64,000 nucleotides of DNA from Urechis unicinctus (GCA_034190875.2 CM067345.1:23599938-23663937); one strand, 5' to 3'. Positions 12,805 through 25,080 are shown, counted from the stretch's first letter. The notes: generated by a model not told the origin, from the letters alone. Translations and numbers: made by a program.

Positions 12805-13599
12805 ACAGTGAGTAAATGACAATGTTAATTTGATGTGGTAATGGTATGTTTTTATTCAATTCTACCTATGTTCAGACACTGTTAAAACATACTTATAAAT
12901 ATCATTTTGCTCATACATCCTGTTGTTGATCTAGGTGCCAGTGTGGCCAATTCTATACCAGAAGAAGCAAGCACTTCTACAAGTGGGTTATAATATTCTT
13001 ATAGTATATGAAAACAATCCTACCATCATATGATGAAAATGATGTCATAATTTCATTAGCAATATTGCTTTCAATATACAGCAGTTAAGTAACATGTAAA
13101 TACATTATATCATCAAATGTTGTGTCTTAAGATAGTTGTGAACTTGCTAAGAATACACCCAAGACTAAAGCTGCAATGTGTAAGCCATATATGTAGAATA
13201 CTCATATCCAATTATCACAACCATGAAGACTCAATAACAACAGTTTGGCTTATTGATGTGTAACAGGCATTGACATTGATCAACCTAGACGGAAACGGAT
13301 GAAAACAAATCTTAAGGCTGACATTCCCCACATAGAAAATCCCTGATGCAGATAATAAAAGAGGAGATAGTAACTAAAGCACTTGAACTACAAATGAAAA
13401 AGAATGAATTGTGGTGTTTTGAGTTTAATTCTTTAAATCACTCTTCTGCCAACAGATTGTTTGTCATTTTCTTTTGCATACAAATGTTGAAAATAAATCA
13501 CATCATTAACATCATTTAATTCCTCATGAAATTGGCAAAAATTGTCATTAGTATATACAGACAGAAAGAAGTACAGAATATTTAAAGATGACATTGTGA

Positions 13600-14120
13600 G
13601 ATCACCTTAGTTGGCCATATACAGTGAATATACTCCATTACCAGTGTTTCCACATGTCTGATATGTATCTAGTATACATAAAGTGGTTGATAGGCTTAGA
13701 ACCAAACATAAAACCAGTTGTACATGCATTTAATTTAACAGTCAGATCTTTCATATACAAGTTGATTAGAAAGGGTGACAGTATGCCTCCTTGTCTGACA
13801 CCATTGTTAACATGAAAAGGTTCTTAGAAAGTACCGCCCAATTTAGCAACAATATTATGTTGACCCTACCAATATACTAATAACCTAATGAGACATTTCA
13901 AGGAATAATTTCTTGCAATTAATTCTATCAAAAGCTTTTAAAGCTTATAGAAAACATACAAATACAGTGGAGCCTGGGTTTAGATAGATAAAATACCTTT
14001 CAAGACATACATACACATATCTGTAGTGTTTCTGTGTAAAGCCAAACTGATTTTCACATGTAAAAATATGCATTTCTTTAGTTCCTTTGGGCAATATATT
14101 CCACATGACAGACAGCTTAA
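13600..14120 (-). mobile_element. Decayed LINE reverse transcriptase inside the TIR element
   Basis: On the - strand the motif GVRQGGILSPFLINLYM (about 13810-13755) is the conserved RT block 4 region of CR1/RTE-like non-LTR elements, followed by INHFMYT where an intact copy has the YADD catalytic box. Upstream on the same strand are degraded GF.Q..ST and STVFVCF blocks. It is split by stops and lacks the catalytic aspartates. Confidence 0.7.
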
Positions 14121-14514
14121 AAATTATTGAATGAAAAGTTGACTAGTTCACTATAAATATAATACTCAGCAGGCACTATACTTGGGAATGCTAATTCTGC
14201 CAAAATGTTTTAATAACAGATTAATCAAACAAACATGTTCTTAAGTACTATAACCAGTAAAATCTCAAAATTATCTACTTACTTATTATTGGAGGGAATT
14301 AGTGGAAAGTGTTTGTTATTTGTTTGATATAAAACAAACATGATGCTTGTTGGTTCAGCGATTTCATTATAGTACTACATTCAGTCAATCAATGAAACAA
14401 CCAAATTAGATTTTCAAGACTTCTCTTGTCACGTTCTTGCCAGGAGTGATCACCTACATGGGCAGAAAACAGTACTTTTATCAATAGCCCATCAGCATTT
14501 CACAGGAATCACTT

Positions 14515-14990
14515 TGCAACATAGCCTTGCAAGGGTACACATACCAAGAAATTGATACCTAATTAGGGCACTGAGGTAACCAAAACCAGTCCCACTCTTT
14601 TTTCAAAGAGGAAAATAATTCTTGATTGGATAATTCTTACTTTTCTAGCTGGGGTCAATAAATCATCGGTATGCAGAGCCATTGTAGACCTTGTTAATAT
14701 TTGTAACATGATGACCCTACTGGACTTAATATAGTCTATTACAAGCTATTTCAAATAGGACTAGAATCACTAATTGAATAATTCCCACTTTTCTAATTGT
14801 GTTCAATATATCATAAGTGTCTAAGGTCTTGGTAAAGTGTCCTCCTGCCATAGATACCCTCCTCGGTGGTGTATGTCACATGAATGCTCTACAGTCTACT
14901 GGACATAGCCCTGCAAGGTTACACATATCGCGAAATTGATACCTAATTAGTTCACTTAAGTCACCCAAACCACCCTTTCCATTTAATATT
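14515..14990. repeat. Direct repeat of ~85 bp, ~390 bp apart
   Basis: The stretch from catagccttgcaagg through gatacctaattag to aaacca (14517-14590) recurs at 14905-14978. The sequences about 120 bases downstream and upstream, around tcaataaatcat and tcaatatatcat, are also related. This suggests an internal tandem duplication of about 390 bp inside the TIR element. Confidence 0.55.
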
Positions 14991-16333
14991 GAACCAAAGA
15001 TCTTGTAAAGATTATAACTAAATCTTTGATTGAACCCTGGGTTATCTGTCAATTCTGCTTGAAACTATATATATTCAATATGGATGAAGTATCTCAGTTC
15101 TCACCTCTAGACTACTGTCAAAATCTATCCAATTTAAATGCAATGTAGACCGGAGTATTTCAAATAATTGTCAGCACGACATTTAAACCAATTCACATTC
15201 CCTCATTCCGCAAAAGAGAGATTACATATAATTTGTCGATACAATTTATGACTTACATTTCTGTACAGCTGACGTTTGACATATTGACTCTCAGTCTCGA
15301 TACTTTATGATGGCTGGGTTATAAATCATCATAATGAGATTTTATCGTTGTAACGGGCGAAGCTTTTTTATACAAAACAGTATCGCCATCTTCTGAATGA
15401 ATGACTGACTATTTTCCTGTGATATTTAGCAGACGTTATACTTTGCATGTGACACAAATTCCACGTTAACATCATCGAACCGAGGACATGTGTTCGCTGT
15501 CATATTGGCAGTGTCTGGCAAAATATGGTCGCGGGCGAAATATCTCGCTTCGCAGACAGATTGTAGTCTCATCCGGCCATTTATATAAACATTGCTAAAA
15601 TTTAACGTGTAAATGGAAAAGCTTGTCGATTTATCTCTCATTTAACTTTATTATGACCTATAATCAAATAATAACTCTCAAAATCACAAACAAAACAGCT
15701 GCGGAATGTTGATGTTAACTGTGTCGGCCATATTTAAGTCATTATTAAGAACTTAAGTCACCGTCGAAGGTGTCTCAGCTTTGAGCATGTTTTGAGTCAA
15801 AACTTAAACTTAAGTTTGTTGGTGAATACCGCTAAGTCACGGCTCAGCGTTTTTAGCCAAAACTTAGACTTAAGTCGGTTGGTGAATACGGCCCCAGGCA
15901 TCCCAGATTTGGGATGCTCCAATCACAAGCCGTGTCTCTCGGTCACTCTCGGGTACTTTTGAGTTGTTGTCTCTCATTGGTTAGTTCTACAAGTTCAGAA
16001 GAACTTGTCCAACCGGACGAGTGATTTTTATGAGCCGGGCACACATTCTACAACACTCCGATTTGTTGTTTCACGCTGAGTGGCACCGTTAATCACACAG
16101 TTGGCGAGAGAAGCAGACACACAACTGGTTCTTTTTATCTGGCTATTACGTAAACATACTATCGTGCAGCTAAGCGATTAAAGCGCTTGTTGTGGTGCCT
16201 ATTTGAACTTTTGAGACGCCCCATAATTCCAATGTGTTCTCATTGGACGCAGACCACTACAATGTCCATGACGTCACATAGAACCGAGGGTGCGTATCAC
16301 AAGCCAGACACGCGCAATTAAGGTCAATCCGGG

Positions 16334-16640
16334 TCACAACCTTTGCGTTGATTGGTCACGAAGATTAACGAACGTGTCTAATGAATAATCGGACGCGCCA
16401 GTTTTAGACCTTGTCTGGTCGTAGACTCTAGGGCGAGAAGCGTAGAGGAACCCCTTGAGTCTGGGACGCAGACTATGTCTGCCCTTAGGTTTCATTTTAA
16501 AGGGAAACTTATGAATAGGAGTAGAGCCCGTAAGAATCTCTATTTTGCACGAAGTTATATCAGTCAACCCTAATTCCTTGGTTATTGAATTGACAAAACA
16601 GTCTGCTACCAGGTCGTTAAGCTGTTGTCGCTCAATCTCA
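16334..16640 (-). pseudogene. Upstream pol fragment of the gypsy remnant
   Basis: The - strand frame contains ELGLTDITSCKIEILTG then PIHKFPFKMKPKGR. This has the form of the gypsy region just ahead of reverse transcriptase, where H.I.TGDA.PI.Q.PYR is usual. Its strand and order agree with the RT block at 11840-11200, on the other side of the nested TIR element. The distal part of the frame does not match anything I know. Confidence 0.55.
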
Positions 16641-17164
16641 CTTGTAATATGTTCTCGTTGCTTTCGAAATGCAGAGTGATGTTTAATATAACTCAAATGA
16701 GATCAACAAACGCACAGCATACGACATTGTGGAGAACGCAACAAAATGCGATCGTCTGCTCGTCTGCGGTTGTTTTCCCTCCTGCTGCCTTGCTCATCCC
16801 ATCGGTTGTAGGCTGTATAGTGTTTGTGCGTGAGGGGCTGCACTGTTATCTACCATCACCGTGGCCTGTTGTCGGGGGAAGTACTCAAAAACTTACCTGT
16901 CTCTGAGCCATGGAAAGCTGCCAAAGATGCATTTGTTCTTTGAGGTCCCTCATGTCTTGTGCCTCTGAAGATGGTGGTGGGCGAATAATGACCTCTTATT
17001 TGGTAAAGATGACCGACATGGTTGAAGTCGTGGATACCGAATTCGTGGTATTCTCTTTAAAGCAATAGTCAGCTTTTTTTTGGAATGAAGGAGCATGTAG
17101 AGCGCGTCTGATAATAGTAGAAGTTATCAGATACCCGGATTCTCCACTACTTTTTACCATCTAA

Positions 17165-17520
17165 TTTCTTGCTTATACTGCGCTCCTTCTTAATGGCTGT
17201 CGTTGCTGCTTGTTGTTGCTTGGAGTCGGACTAGCCAGAGAAATAACACGAGTGCAGGAGTTCTTGTTGTTTATTGAAGTTTAACAAAGTAGCCCTGCTG
17301 GGATCTCAGTCAGAATCTTTACAGAATTTCTTAGCTAGATATTCTCGTCGAAATGATATGAGCTGGCTGGTTATATAGTGCTCCCTGGAGTTCCCCGAGG
17401 CCTTGGACCAGCCCACGCCATCGGACCATGGCCTCTTGCCTAACGGGTCCGCAATTGCGGACTCGTTAGCAATTAACAAATGGGATTTGGCGCAGGCCAT
17501 ATCGTGCTAATAATTAAGTG
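17165..17520 (-). repeat. LTR-like sequence of the gypsy remnant
   Basis: Reading the - strand, a TATATAA box (about 17375) is followed after ~85 bases by AATAAA (about 17277) and then a run of short CAA-rich sequence, the usual order of TATA, R and polyadenylation signal in an LTR. It lies at the 5' side of the minus-strand pol pieces. Exact ends and the primer site are not certain. Confidence 0.5.
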
Positions 17521-17554
17521 GGGGGGGGCAGGGTGTGACTTTTAGCTAGAATAG

Positions 17555-18365
17555 TATCATAACATAAGCCTTCATGCATCTCATTCAAATGTATATTAAA
17601 CATGTTTAAGATTCTCTGCTTTGCCCCGTCCTCAAGGGTCACGACATTTTCTTCGGCATTGGAAATCGCATTAAGAGCGGCCGTTATTTAAATGGGCTAA
17701 AAGTAAGCCGCTCATTGGAGAAATCAGTCTTGATCGCATCCAATCAGAACACCCGTTACGTTGCAGCACTCCGTTCGTCTATCAACGAGGATAACGTAGC
17801 CGACATTATATGTCTTCTACAATCTGATTGTTTGATTGGTTCAACGTGCTGCAATTTTTATTTCGCTTTCGACCTTTCAGTGACATCATCTAGTCAAGGT
17901 TCCCCAGCTTCTAGCCGCAGGACGCATACATGTTTCAGGGACGTAGACATTATCGGTTCTTAAGCCTACTCACAATACGCCCTTGAGATAGGTCAGACAC
18001 TGAGGTCACGTTATATATTTGCTTTAGATTTCCGTTGGGATGGTTATTCCCCACCAACCCATACAGCTCAAAATGAAAGGAACCAATCACCCCCACCCCA
18101 CCCCGCTGTCTTTATAATACCCTGTCTGACACATAAATAAGCAGCGTTCCATTTATTATGGTCCATGATGTACCAGGTTTACCTGCGGTTGTCACAGTAG
18201 CCGCCCCACCGACAGATAAGTTATTTGATGGCATAGGTATAGCAGTGGAGGAGGCCGGCTGGAGAAGGCCGAAGCCGATGTGGTCCGTGTCAACTGTACT
18301 AGGAGGCCTGAAACGTATGTATGATCCAGTATATATTATTTTAAGGAGCCCGGGCATCTCCCTAA
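17555..18365 (+). pseudogene. Third, truncated BHMT-like copy
   Basis: 17555-17960 matches intron 3 of the two larger copies (compare 7270-7600 and 32130-32530). After a gap that removes exon 4 the match resumes at 18000, and exon 5 begins at 18180 with [18 protein letters not shown]. Exon 5 then carries internal deletions. The last match is ggagcccgggcat at 18343-18355, the start of exon 7, joined directly to exon 5 material with exon 6 missing. Exons 1-3 are absent. It cannot make the enzyme. Confidence 0.85.
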
Positions 18366-19876
18366 AATATACATGTATTACATCACATAGATCCTAGGTG
18401 GGAACCCCCGCGTGACACGCCCGGACCAATAACATACGATAAGCCGTACCATCTTCCCGCTCGCTGAAGCCCTTTTTCACGTTGCCTCCATCGCGGTCAC
18501 ATCTAAAGTTTTCGAACGATTTTTCTCTGTTTTCCTCGATAATCCTTCAAATCATCGTTGAAATGTTGTTCTCCTCGTGAATCTTCAACTCTCCTATTAT
18601 CCTATTATATTTCTGTGAGTACCCAAAAACTGTACCACCGAAATGTTGAGTACAATTGTTTCACAGTTTGGTTGCGTGGGTCAAGTGCTGTGGGTACCCA
18701 CAAAACGTGTCACTCTGATTGTTGAGTGGAAATGTGTCGTAGTCATGTATGTTTATTGCTCTGGGTACCCAAGACCTGTGTCACTCTAATTATTGAGTTC
18801 TGTTTTGGATGTGAAGTGCAGTAAATACCCAAACTATTAGGTGCAGCCTTGCGGTTAATATTCACCATCCTGAAAGTGTTGATGTTCCCATTTGTGGTGT
18901 TTCCATAATTTGAGGGGAATCAGTTGGGATTTATTGTATACAAATGTATCCCCTTTTGCGCTCCCCATTTCTTCATTTTCCGCAGAATGCAACCTGTCGC
19001 TACAGCGCAACAAACGGTGTGGGATGCTATGGTTGACTTGGCCTTCCCGCCGTATCCTGTGTTACCCACAGCGGCTCAGACACACTTCCAGATAAATAGT
19101 CAAATGATTGTGGATGGCCTGTATGAAAATATGAAACAAGGCAGCCCTCTACTACCTGTCCCTCAACAAATGGCTTTTCTTCAGCCAAACACGTCTATGC
19201 TATGCCGCGCAGCAGTACCAGTGCCAGCCACTACTACATCACAAGACTTGTCAGCTAGTGAAGCCCAAGTCCAGTTGGTGAATCAACCATTGTCAAATAT
19301 TGTGCACACCTGTTACTGAGCTTATTACTCCCGGGTCCAACTGCTCCCAATTTTCCGCACCTTTTGGGGCACACGTTCCTCTAAAGATTAAACCATTAAT
19401 TTGGACAACTTGGTCAATCTGCACGGCTAGCTAAATCTTACTGAAAATGCATATCAGCTACCATCACCCAAAGCAAGTCCACCTCCGCTGTCTATCGACG
19501 ACTGGTCTTCGGCATTTCTCATTCTAACAGCTATTGCATGCGAACAAAGGCCTGACTTAACACCTGGAATATTAAAACATATTGCAACAGCGCAAAAACT
19601 CGGCCTCTATGTTTGGCATAGCTATAACCAAAATTTTCGATTTTGAATTTTATACCATTGTGCAAACTAACCGTAATTTCCCTATCTTTCGTCAGCAAAG
19701 CAATTCATTAAATGAATCAGCCCTTTCAGCCAGGCACATGCTGGCAGTTCCAGCACTCCAGTTGCTGTGCTAATGCAACGTGCCGCTTTTCTGACTCTCA
19801 TACCTTATTTACGAAACATATATTGTAACCCGGGAACTTGCTTTGATATATGTGTCATTAAAATTTCAACACCATA

Positions 19877-20125
19877 CTCAGTTGTAGCCTGGTGGCTAGC
19901 TCTGTGTCATCAAAACCTTCTAAACAACACACTTAGTTGTAGCCTGGTGGCTAGCTAGGTGTCATCAAAACCTTCTAAACAACACACTTAGTTGTAGCCT
20001 GGTGGCTAGCTATGTGTCATCAAACCCTTCTCAACAACACACTTAGTTGTAGCCTGGTGACTAGCTATGTGTCATCAAAACCATCTCAACAACATACTTA
20101 GTTGTAGCCTGGTGCCTAGCTAGGT
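19877..20125. repeat. 55-bp tandem repeat, about 4.5 units
   Basis: The string gttgtagcctggtg starts at 19881, 19936, 19991, 20046 and 20101, an exact 55-base period. Units differ by only a few bases, for example ggctagctctg, ggctagctagg and gactagctatg, so the array is young. It lies 3' of the DIRS-like gag piece. Confidence 0.95.
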
Positions 20126-20379
20126 TGTATATCTCCTAATAACAATACCTCCACACTCTGCTCACGTAACTTGGCTCCTCCATTTAACTGTCAGCCTTTT
20201 TGTCCGGTTATGGCCCCCACCTTGCTACCAACCTCATTTGCCAAAGATTCCAGACATTGTATTCTGTTTGTTTAAGGAATCTTTCAATATGTCATAGGGT
20301 TATTTGTATGTTGATAATTTATGTATTAGTAATGTATCCATATTTCAATTTAATATTTTGATAAAGAATAAACATGCCA

Positions 20380-20580
20380 TCCCTTGCCTTATAAGGGAAT
20401 GACCATATATGGCAAGACAAATTTACACTTGTCTTTACAAGGTAACATTTAGTGCATGCCACTCCCTGTCAAATTAGGGAATGACAATCTGGTTAGATTG
20501 TATCAATACTTTGTTGTGTTTTGCAAAATAAACGTTATTCCCCGATCAATAAGGGAATGACCATATATGGCAGCACGTCG
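20380..20580. repeat. Spaced repeats of a 25-base motif
   Basis: The motif taagggaatgaccatatatggca occurs at about 20390 and 20549, with a shortened version (ttagggaatgacaatctgg) at about 20473, about 80 bases apart. It may be part of the terminal region of the DIRS-like element. Confidence 0.5.
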
Positions 20581-21049
20581 TTATTAATGTGTATCGAGGT
20601 TTAACGCAACTAGCTGCAGTCGCCTCCATAAGAGGATTTTGAAGTTATGCAGCAAGACCAGAACATAACTGTTTTTTTGCTAAAAAACAACAAAAATACA
20701 CACGAGAATTAAAACGAAACAAATAAAACAGTTACGATAAACAAATTTCATTGAACAGAGCTTCAGCTTCGGGTTAGCACCGATAATGAATGTTCAGAAC
20801 TGCATGGTGGTGTAATTTTATACCTGGAGTCTTTAATTCATTCTCTATGCTGTAATAAATAACAATTAATGATGTTAAGAGCATGCATTATTGTTCAAAC
20901 ATTATTGATAACAAATGTTTTGCTGTGAAAACAACATCTTCTCACATAGGATACTAAAACCTTGGGGCTGTTCAGGCACTTATGAAAGAAACTGACAAAG
21001 CGCAACATCAATTGATTTCTAAGAGTCAATATTACATTCAACATTAGCT

Positions 21050-22645
21050 TCACGATGGCGCCTTAGTAATTCATCGATTTATAAATGGCGAAAGCACTGC
21101 GCCTTGCTTAACACTATTCGTGCAAATATAAGGCTCAGAATTAGAACCTTTCCGTCGGACTTTCAGGTTCTTACGTGTGTACATATTGATAAGTTATTTA
21201 CATATTGTTGGGCAGGGTCCTTTATGCCTGAGAAACGCAAACAATTTCACATAATTCACACGATCAAATGCATTAGATGCGTCCAATAAAATTACAAAAC
21301 AAGATGAACCCTGAGTTACAAAGTGATCAATAACCTCTTGCAAAACAAACATGCATTGAATAATTGAGTGTGACTGTTTGAAACCAAATTGCAGATTGCT
21401 TGTTATCAGTGCGTCACTCTGGGATGTTAAAATAATATTATCAAGTGATTTTCCCAAAATACTACTGATTGCTATGGACCTGTAATTATTACTATTATTC
21501 AACGATTTCTTTCTATTCTTTGGTATAGGTATCAGTGTGGAATGCAACATACCCGGTGTAGCATATGCATGCGAAAGCATGGCATTCAACAGCATTGAGA
21601 TATTAACAAACAATTCTTGGCAGACATTCTTAATGTGATCGGAGCTGATTTCAGAATTACCATCGGTTTTGTCTGGTTTCAAGTTCTGCGTTGCGGATTC
21701 GACATGACATGATCAGAAGTGCATTTGCCCGTTTTGCAGCATAATGTGGCATCTTTATATTTGGATCTGTAAAGATCGTTGATTTCAAGCTCGTTATATG
21801 AAACGGAGTTATACAGCCTAGAATATTTGTCCTTGAGATTTGGCATATATTAACCTCCTCATGAGCATCGTCAACAAGGGTAGGGTTGGACACACGTGCG
21901 CTAGGTTTCTTACGAACTTCATTCACAAAATGGGGTTATTTTTGGACGCGGTTGCACTTTCTTGCTCTGTCGGCTACTTATTGTCTTGTATGCGCATGAT
22001 GTTCCGAGAATTCTTTTGGTAGTCTTTTTTGACCTTAAGCATTATATCTTTAATTGTCCCGGTAGTAGGGTATCGATTCTCTCGCCACAAGCGGCACCAG
22101 AAAATTGATTTATTATTCAGCGATTGGAATTCGTGTGTCAACCCAGCCCGGCGTTTCTTTGATTGGTTTGCCAGGAATACTTCAGAGAGATGATGTCACA
22201 CAAGCATGAATTATGTCATCGTGAAATCGATCAATTTTCTCAGCATGCTCGCAACGACTCGGGTTCGCGCATGATAAAACTTCCTTCGGAACATCAACAT
22301 TAGCCAACATTTTACGCAGGGTGCCCTTGTACAAATCAATGTCATTGCCCTCTGCCCTCTTCCACTTCCGTTTAGTACCTGATGGTAATTCGGCGATATC
22401 TACTTGCTACATTCTAAATCACAATTCTAAGATAACCGGACTATGATCCGACATATTTTCACCCTCACGAATGCATTCATAGCTTACAATTGAGGATTCT
22501 AGATTCTCTGAAACCTTTAAGTGATCAAGTGTCGATCTGGTATGTGACATGTCACTTTCATAAGTGAAATCGACATTCGGACAGGGTTTTAAAAGGCATG
22601 GGATTAGACATTCCTGTTCACAGAAATTATTTAACGATATAGTAT
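21050..22645 (-). mobile_element. Non-LTR retrotransposon fragment (endonuclease end plus reverse transcriptase)
   Basis: On the - strand, the C-terminal part of an APE-type endonuclease is readable at about 22640-22430, ending with a SDHSP block. A linker follows, then RT blocks at 21682-21194: IPIPKNRKKSLNNSNNYRSI, QFGFKQSHS and FVILLDASNAFDRVNY. The order and motifs are those of CR1/jockey-like ORF2. Stops and shifts occur between the endonuclease and RT, the YADD and later RT blocks are missing, and both ends are cut. Confidence 0.85.
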
Positions 22646-22647
22646 CT

Positions 22648-22930
22648 TAATTAATATACACAGATGAACCCCACCCCCTCTACCATAAAGACCCCGATAA
22701 CTATTCAACTTACAGAATATGAATGTGCTTGCCACATTTCGACTTCTCTGACCATAGTTGTTATCTGAAAGGAAATCCGACTATAGGAAACTGCTCATTT
22801 TGTATGTTGTGAAGCAATAATCAATAGCGTATGCATTTCTAGAGAGTTTACAATTTTCACTGAATCATCGTTCACAGAAAACTTGCTAGGTGGCAGTATT
22901 GTAGCTTCCTCTGTTCCGTATGCTTCAGTA
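22648..22930 (-). pseudogene. Displaced duplicate of part of lectin gene A (exon 3 end and intron)
   Basis: About 280 bases match 35285-35585, starting near ttaatatacacagatgaacc and running through a shared stretch ccatagttgttatctgaaag. The coding part, on the - strand, covers the end of exon 3 of gene A (the KFSVNDDS stretch). No other exon of gene A is present here. It lies between the LINE and the Polinton remnants, about 12.6 kb from its source. Confidence 0.85.
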
Positions 22931-23049
22931 GTATTGATAGTAGCGGCTCTGGGACACAACCACCATCCATACTATTCTCCCTTTTTCCTCGGACCTGACC
23001 CCACAAACAGGGCCGAGGTGGCCCTGCTTGTTTGTAGGCAAACTGGTGT

Positions 23050-25080
23050 GCTTATAGGCCAAGGTGTCTACACCGTTCACGGCTATCCACCTCTTTGAAT
23101 CAAAGGAAGGGAGTGACACCTTGCTGACGTGCAGCCCATATATCTTATGACCATCACTGCGTAGCATGTTCATTCCATGACGGAACATGACATGTACTGT
23201 GCGTGGCGTAGGTGTTTCTTAACCACAACCTTCTTCACTCCCTTGGCCTTTTAATCTCGCCCTCGTCGACTCGCCTTCTGAGATTCTCCATGGTTTAACC
23301 AAACACAGAGTTGTTCATCAGCTTGTACTGGTCCTTCTCAAAGTCACTGGCGGCAACCTTACGTAGGTCTGTGTTCATGCGAATGTAAGGCTCCATTCTC
23401 TTTGCTGTGCAGGTTGGGTACCAGGTTCTCAACTCTGGTGCTCCCCAATGCACCTAGGAGATCCTTTTGGTGGTCTGACAACCATTCATTCTGCACAGAC
23501 ATTCACTTTGGCGCTATCGGATATTCACCGTGAACAGTATGTTACTCTGCAGGGTATTCCAGATCAACTTCGAGTATACATTCGGTTTCGGCATTGTCAA
23601 GATGGTCTTGTATCTGTAGAATGGACGGCTGATCCACCCACTCAATACCGCAGTAGACAATGGCTGACTCATCGCCCACCCATACAAGTTGATAGCGTCA
23701 AGGTACTGTATTTAACCCGCTGGCTTATCTTGCTCAAAGCCCTCTACGTACGGGTTAATAGCTTAAGCGTGGCGACGTGGTACCATGCTTATGCCACCGC
23801 GCAGGCCCTTCTCAATGAATAGGTGTTTTTCATAGTTGGTGAGAAGCTTGAGCTCCACCCCTGTGCTCTTAAGAAGCGCATCCCATGAAAGGCCAGGACT
23901 GGTATAGTAGTGAGCTGGATCTAAGTCATACTGCTTAAGACAGGTTTTGCGGAACTTCTCAAATACATCAGCCAAGAGTAGTACATCTGTGCGCAGGTAC
24001 AGGTCATGATAGTCGCCCATGTTTTTACATGCTCCAGACCTTCTGTGCATGTTTATAGTCTGCAGCAGATAAACCTTGCTCAGAGAGCTTGCTGTAGAAC
24101 TCCTGGATTGGCTTCAGCAAGGCATCAAACTTATCCCAGCCATCCATAAACTCATAGGGATACACTCCCTTGCGCAGTAGCAGCCGGCCTTTCGTTTCAT
24201 CAGGCTCATACTAAGCCGTCACTGCAAAGGCGTCTTGGGTTATTTGCAGACACCTGCTTGTCAAGCAGACCCAGGAGGAACTGTGCACTGTCAAGAAAGC
24301 GTAACTGTCCGATCGATAGGGATATATACTTCTCCATATTATTTGGGATACAGTTGATCTTCCCTTCCACCTTGCTTACGGCCTGCATCAAGAGGTGGGA
24401 GTCAAAGCCCCGTAGGTTATGGAATACTATAGGCACGGTCGTTGTTTTAGAATTCAACCGCAACTTAAGTTGCATGCATTGTGGGCTGCCCCCCACCCCC
24501 CCCCCCCCCCCCCCCCCCCACTGCACTCACCTGTTATATGGAATTGATCGCAAACAGTCCCTGTCCAGTTCTTTTTTGCACACATGACACTGGGTTGCTG
24601 CTTTTCGCGTCATGCACTTGGAAACAGGGTTTGACAATACTGGTTTGATCTTGAGCCACAGTGTTGCCTCCTCTATACACCACAGGGGGTTTGATATGAC
24701 CATCACACCCAACAACTACATAGCCGTAACCACATGGCTCTTGTTCCTCTGTTTTTTCTGTTTGTTGCTCTTGGTAGGATCAGGTGTAGGGCCTGAAAGT
24801 TTCAACCTGAGGGGCAGCCAGCTGCTTCTGCCAGTTCTGGAAGGATAATATGTTCCCTTCCTCAGGCATATCCATTCGCACAGCAGTTTGCCCTATCCTC
24901 ATACACTCAGGTTTGTGCTCAGTAAGCAGTTTATCAGTGGTATAATCATGTAGGCATAGCTCATACAAGAACTTGCTATGTTCGTATTTACTCCGCTCTT
25001 GGATATTAGCATTACTCTGGTCCAGCCGTTAATATCTTCTGAGGAGAGAACCACCTGCTGCTTATTACGCAATACAGGTT
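23050..25080 (-). pseudogene. Polinton DNA polymerase B remnant
   Basis: Read on the - strand: an N-terminal region (24968-24780); a CxxC zinc-like block (CHVCKKELD, about 24600); an exonuclease motif with HNLRGFDSHLLMQ (about 24430-24390); a palm approach region (24050-23763); the DxxxLYGWAM palm motif (about 23700-23670); and the NNSVFG block (about 23320) running to about 23050. These are the expected blocks in order. Stops and frameshifts separate the parts. Loss at the C-terminal end coincides with the lectin gene A scrap. It would act in element replication; here it is dead. Confidence 0.85.
24491..24519. repeat. Poly-C/G tract
   Basis: A run of about 29 bases of almost pure C on the + strand inside the DNA polymerase remnant. 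Such runs are prone to assembly and length errors. Confidence 0.9.

Larger units (their letters stand above)
11909..15895. mobile_element. ~4-kb TIR DNA transposon, possibly Harbinger-type, inserted in the gypsy remnant
   Basis: The left end reads gggcccgtattcaccaacc and the right end is its near-perfect reverse complement. Each end repeats the core gtattcaccaac a second time (11999-12010 on the left; 15818-15829 on the right, inverted). CA flanks both ends, so any target duplication is 2-3 bases, although the ends are ambiguous by a base or two. The interior has one open stretch at 12619-12804 resembling a Harbinger accessory protein, and a decayed LINE. No transposase was recognised. Family assignment is tentative. 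Confidence 0.65.
10140..17520 (-). mobile_element. Ty3/gypsy LTR retrotransposon remnant, split by a nested element
   Basis: Read on the - strand, the order is: LTR-like sequence (about 17520-17165), an upstream pol piece (16640-16334), then reverse transcriptase, RNase H and the start of integrase (11840-10300). The whole is broken by many stops and frameshifts. The region between the two pol parts is filled by a TIR element at 11909-15895. No second LTR was found at the left end, which stops near the duplication boundary, so the 3' end is probably lost. Confidence 0.7.
18890..20640 (+). mobile_element. DIRS-like retrotransposon gag fragment
   Basis: Two open stretches lie in order on the + strand. 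18987-19319 encodes a Gln/Pro-rich stretch of about 110 residues from an ATG, without known relatives. 19443-19641 contains SIDDWSSAFLILTAIACEQ and ends with WHSYNQNFRF, the W..AF.....I....P......Y...FR pattern seen in ORF1 of DIRS-like elements. In another frame at about 19725-19800 a CWQFQ...C....CRF pattern resembles the cysteine motif that follows it. Several frameshifts; no recombinase or RT seen, so the copy is incomplete. Confidence 0.5.

Noticed and set aside
21840-22022. Short + strand frame
   Set aside because: Antisense to the linker region of the LINE, which reads on the - strand.
23448-23822. A 124-codon + strand frame
   Set aside because: It is antisense to the DNA polymerase B remnant, whose conserved motifs are on the - strand.
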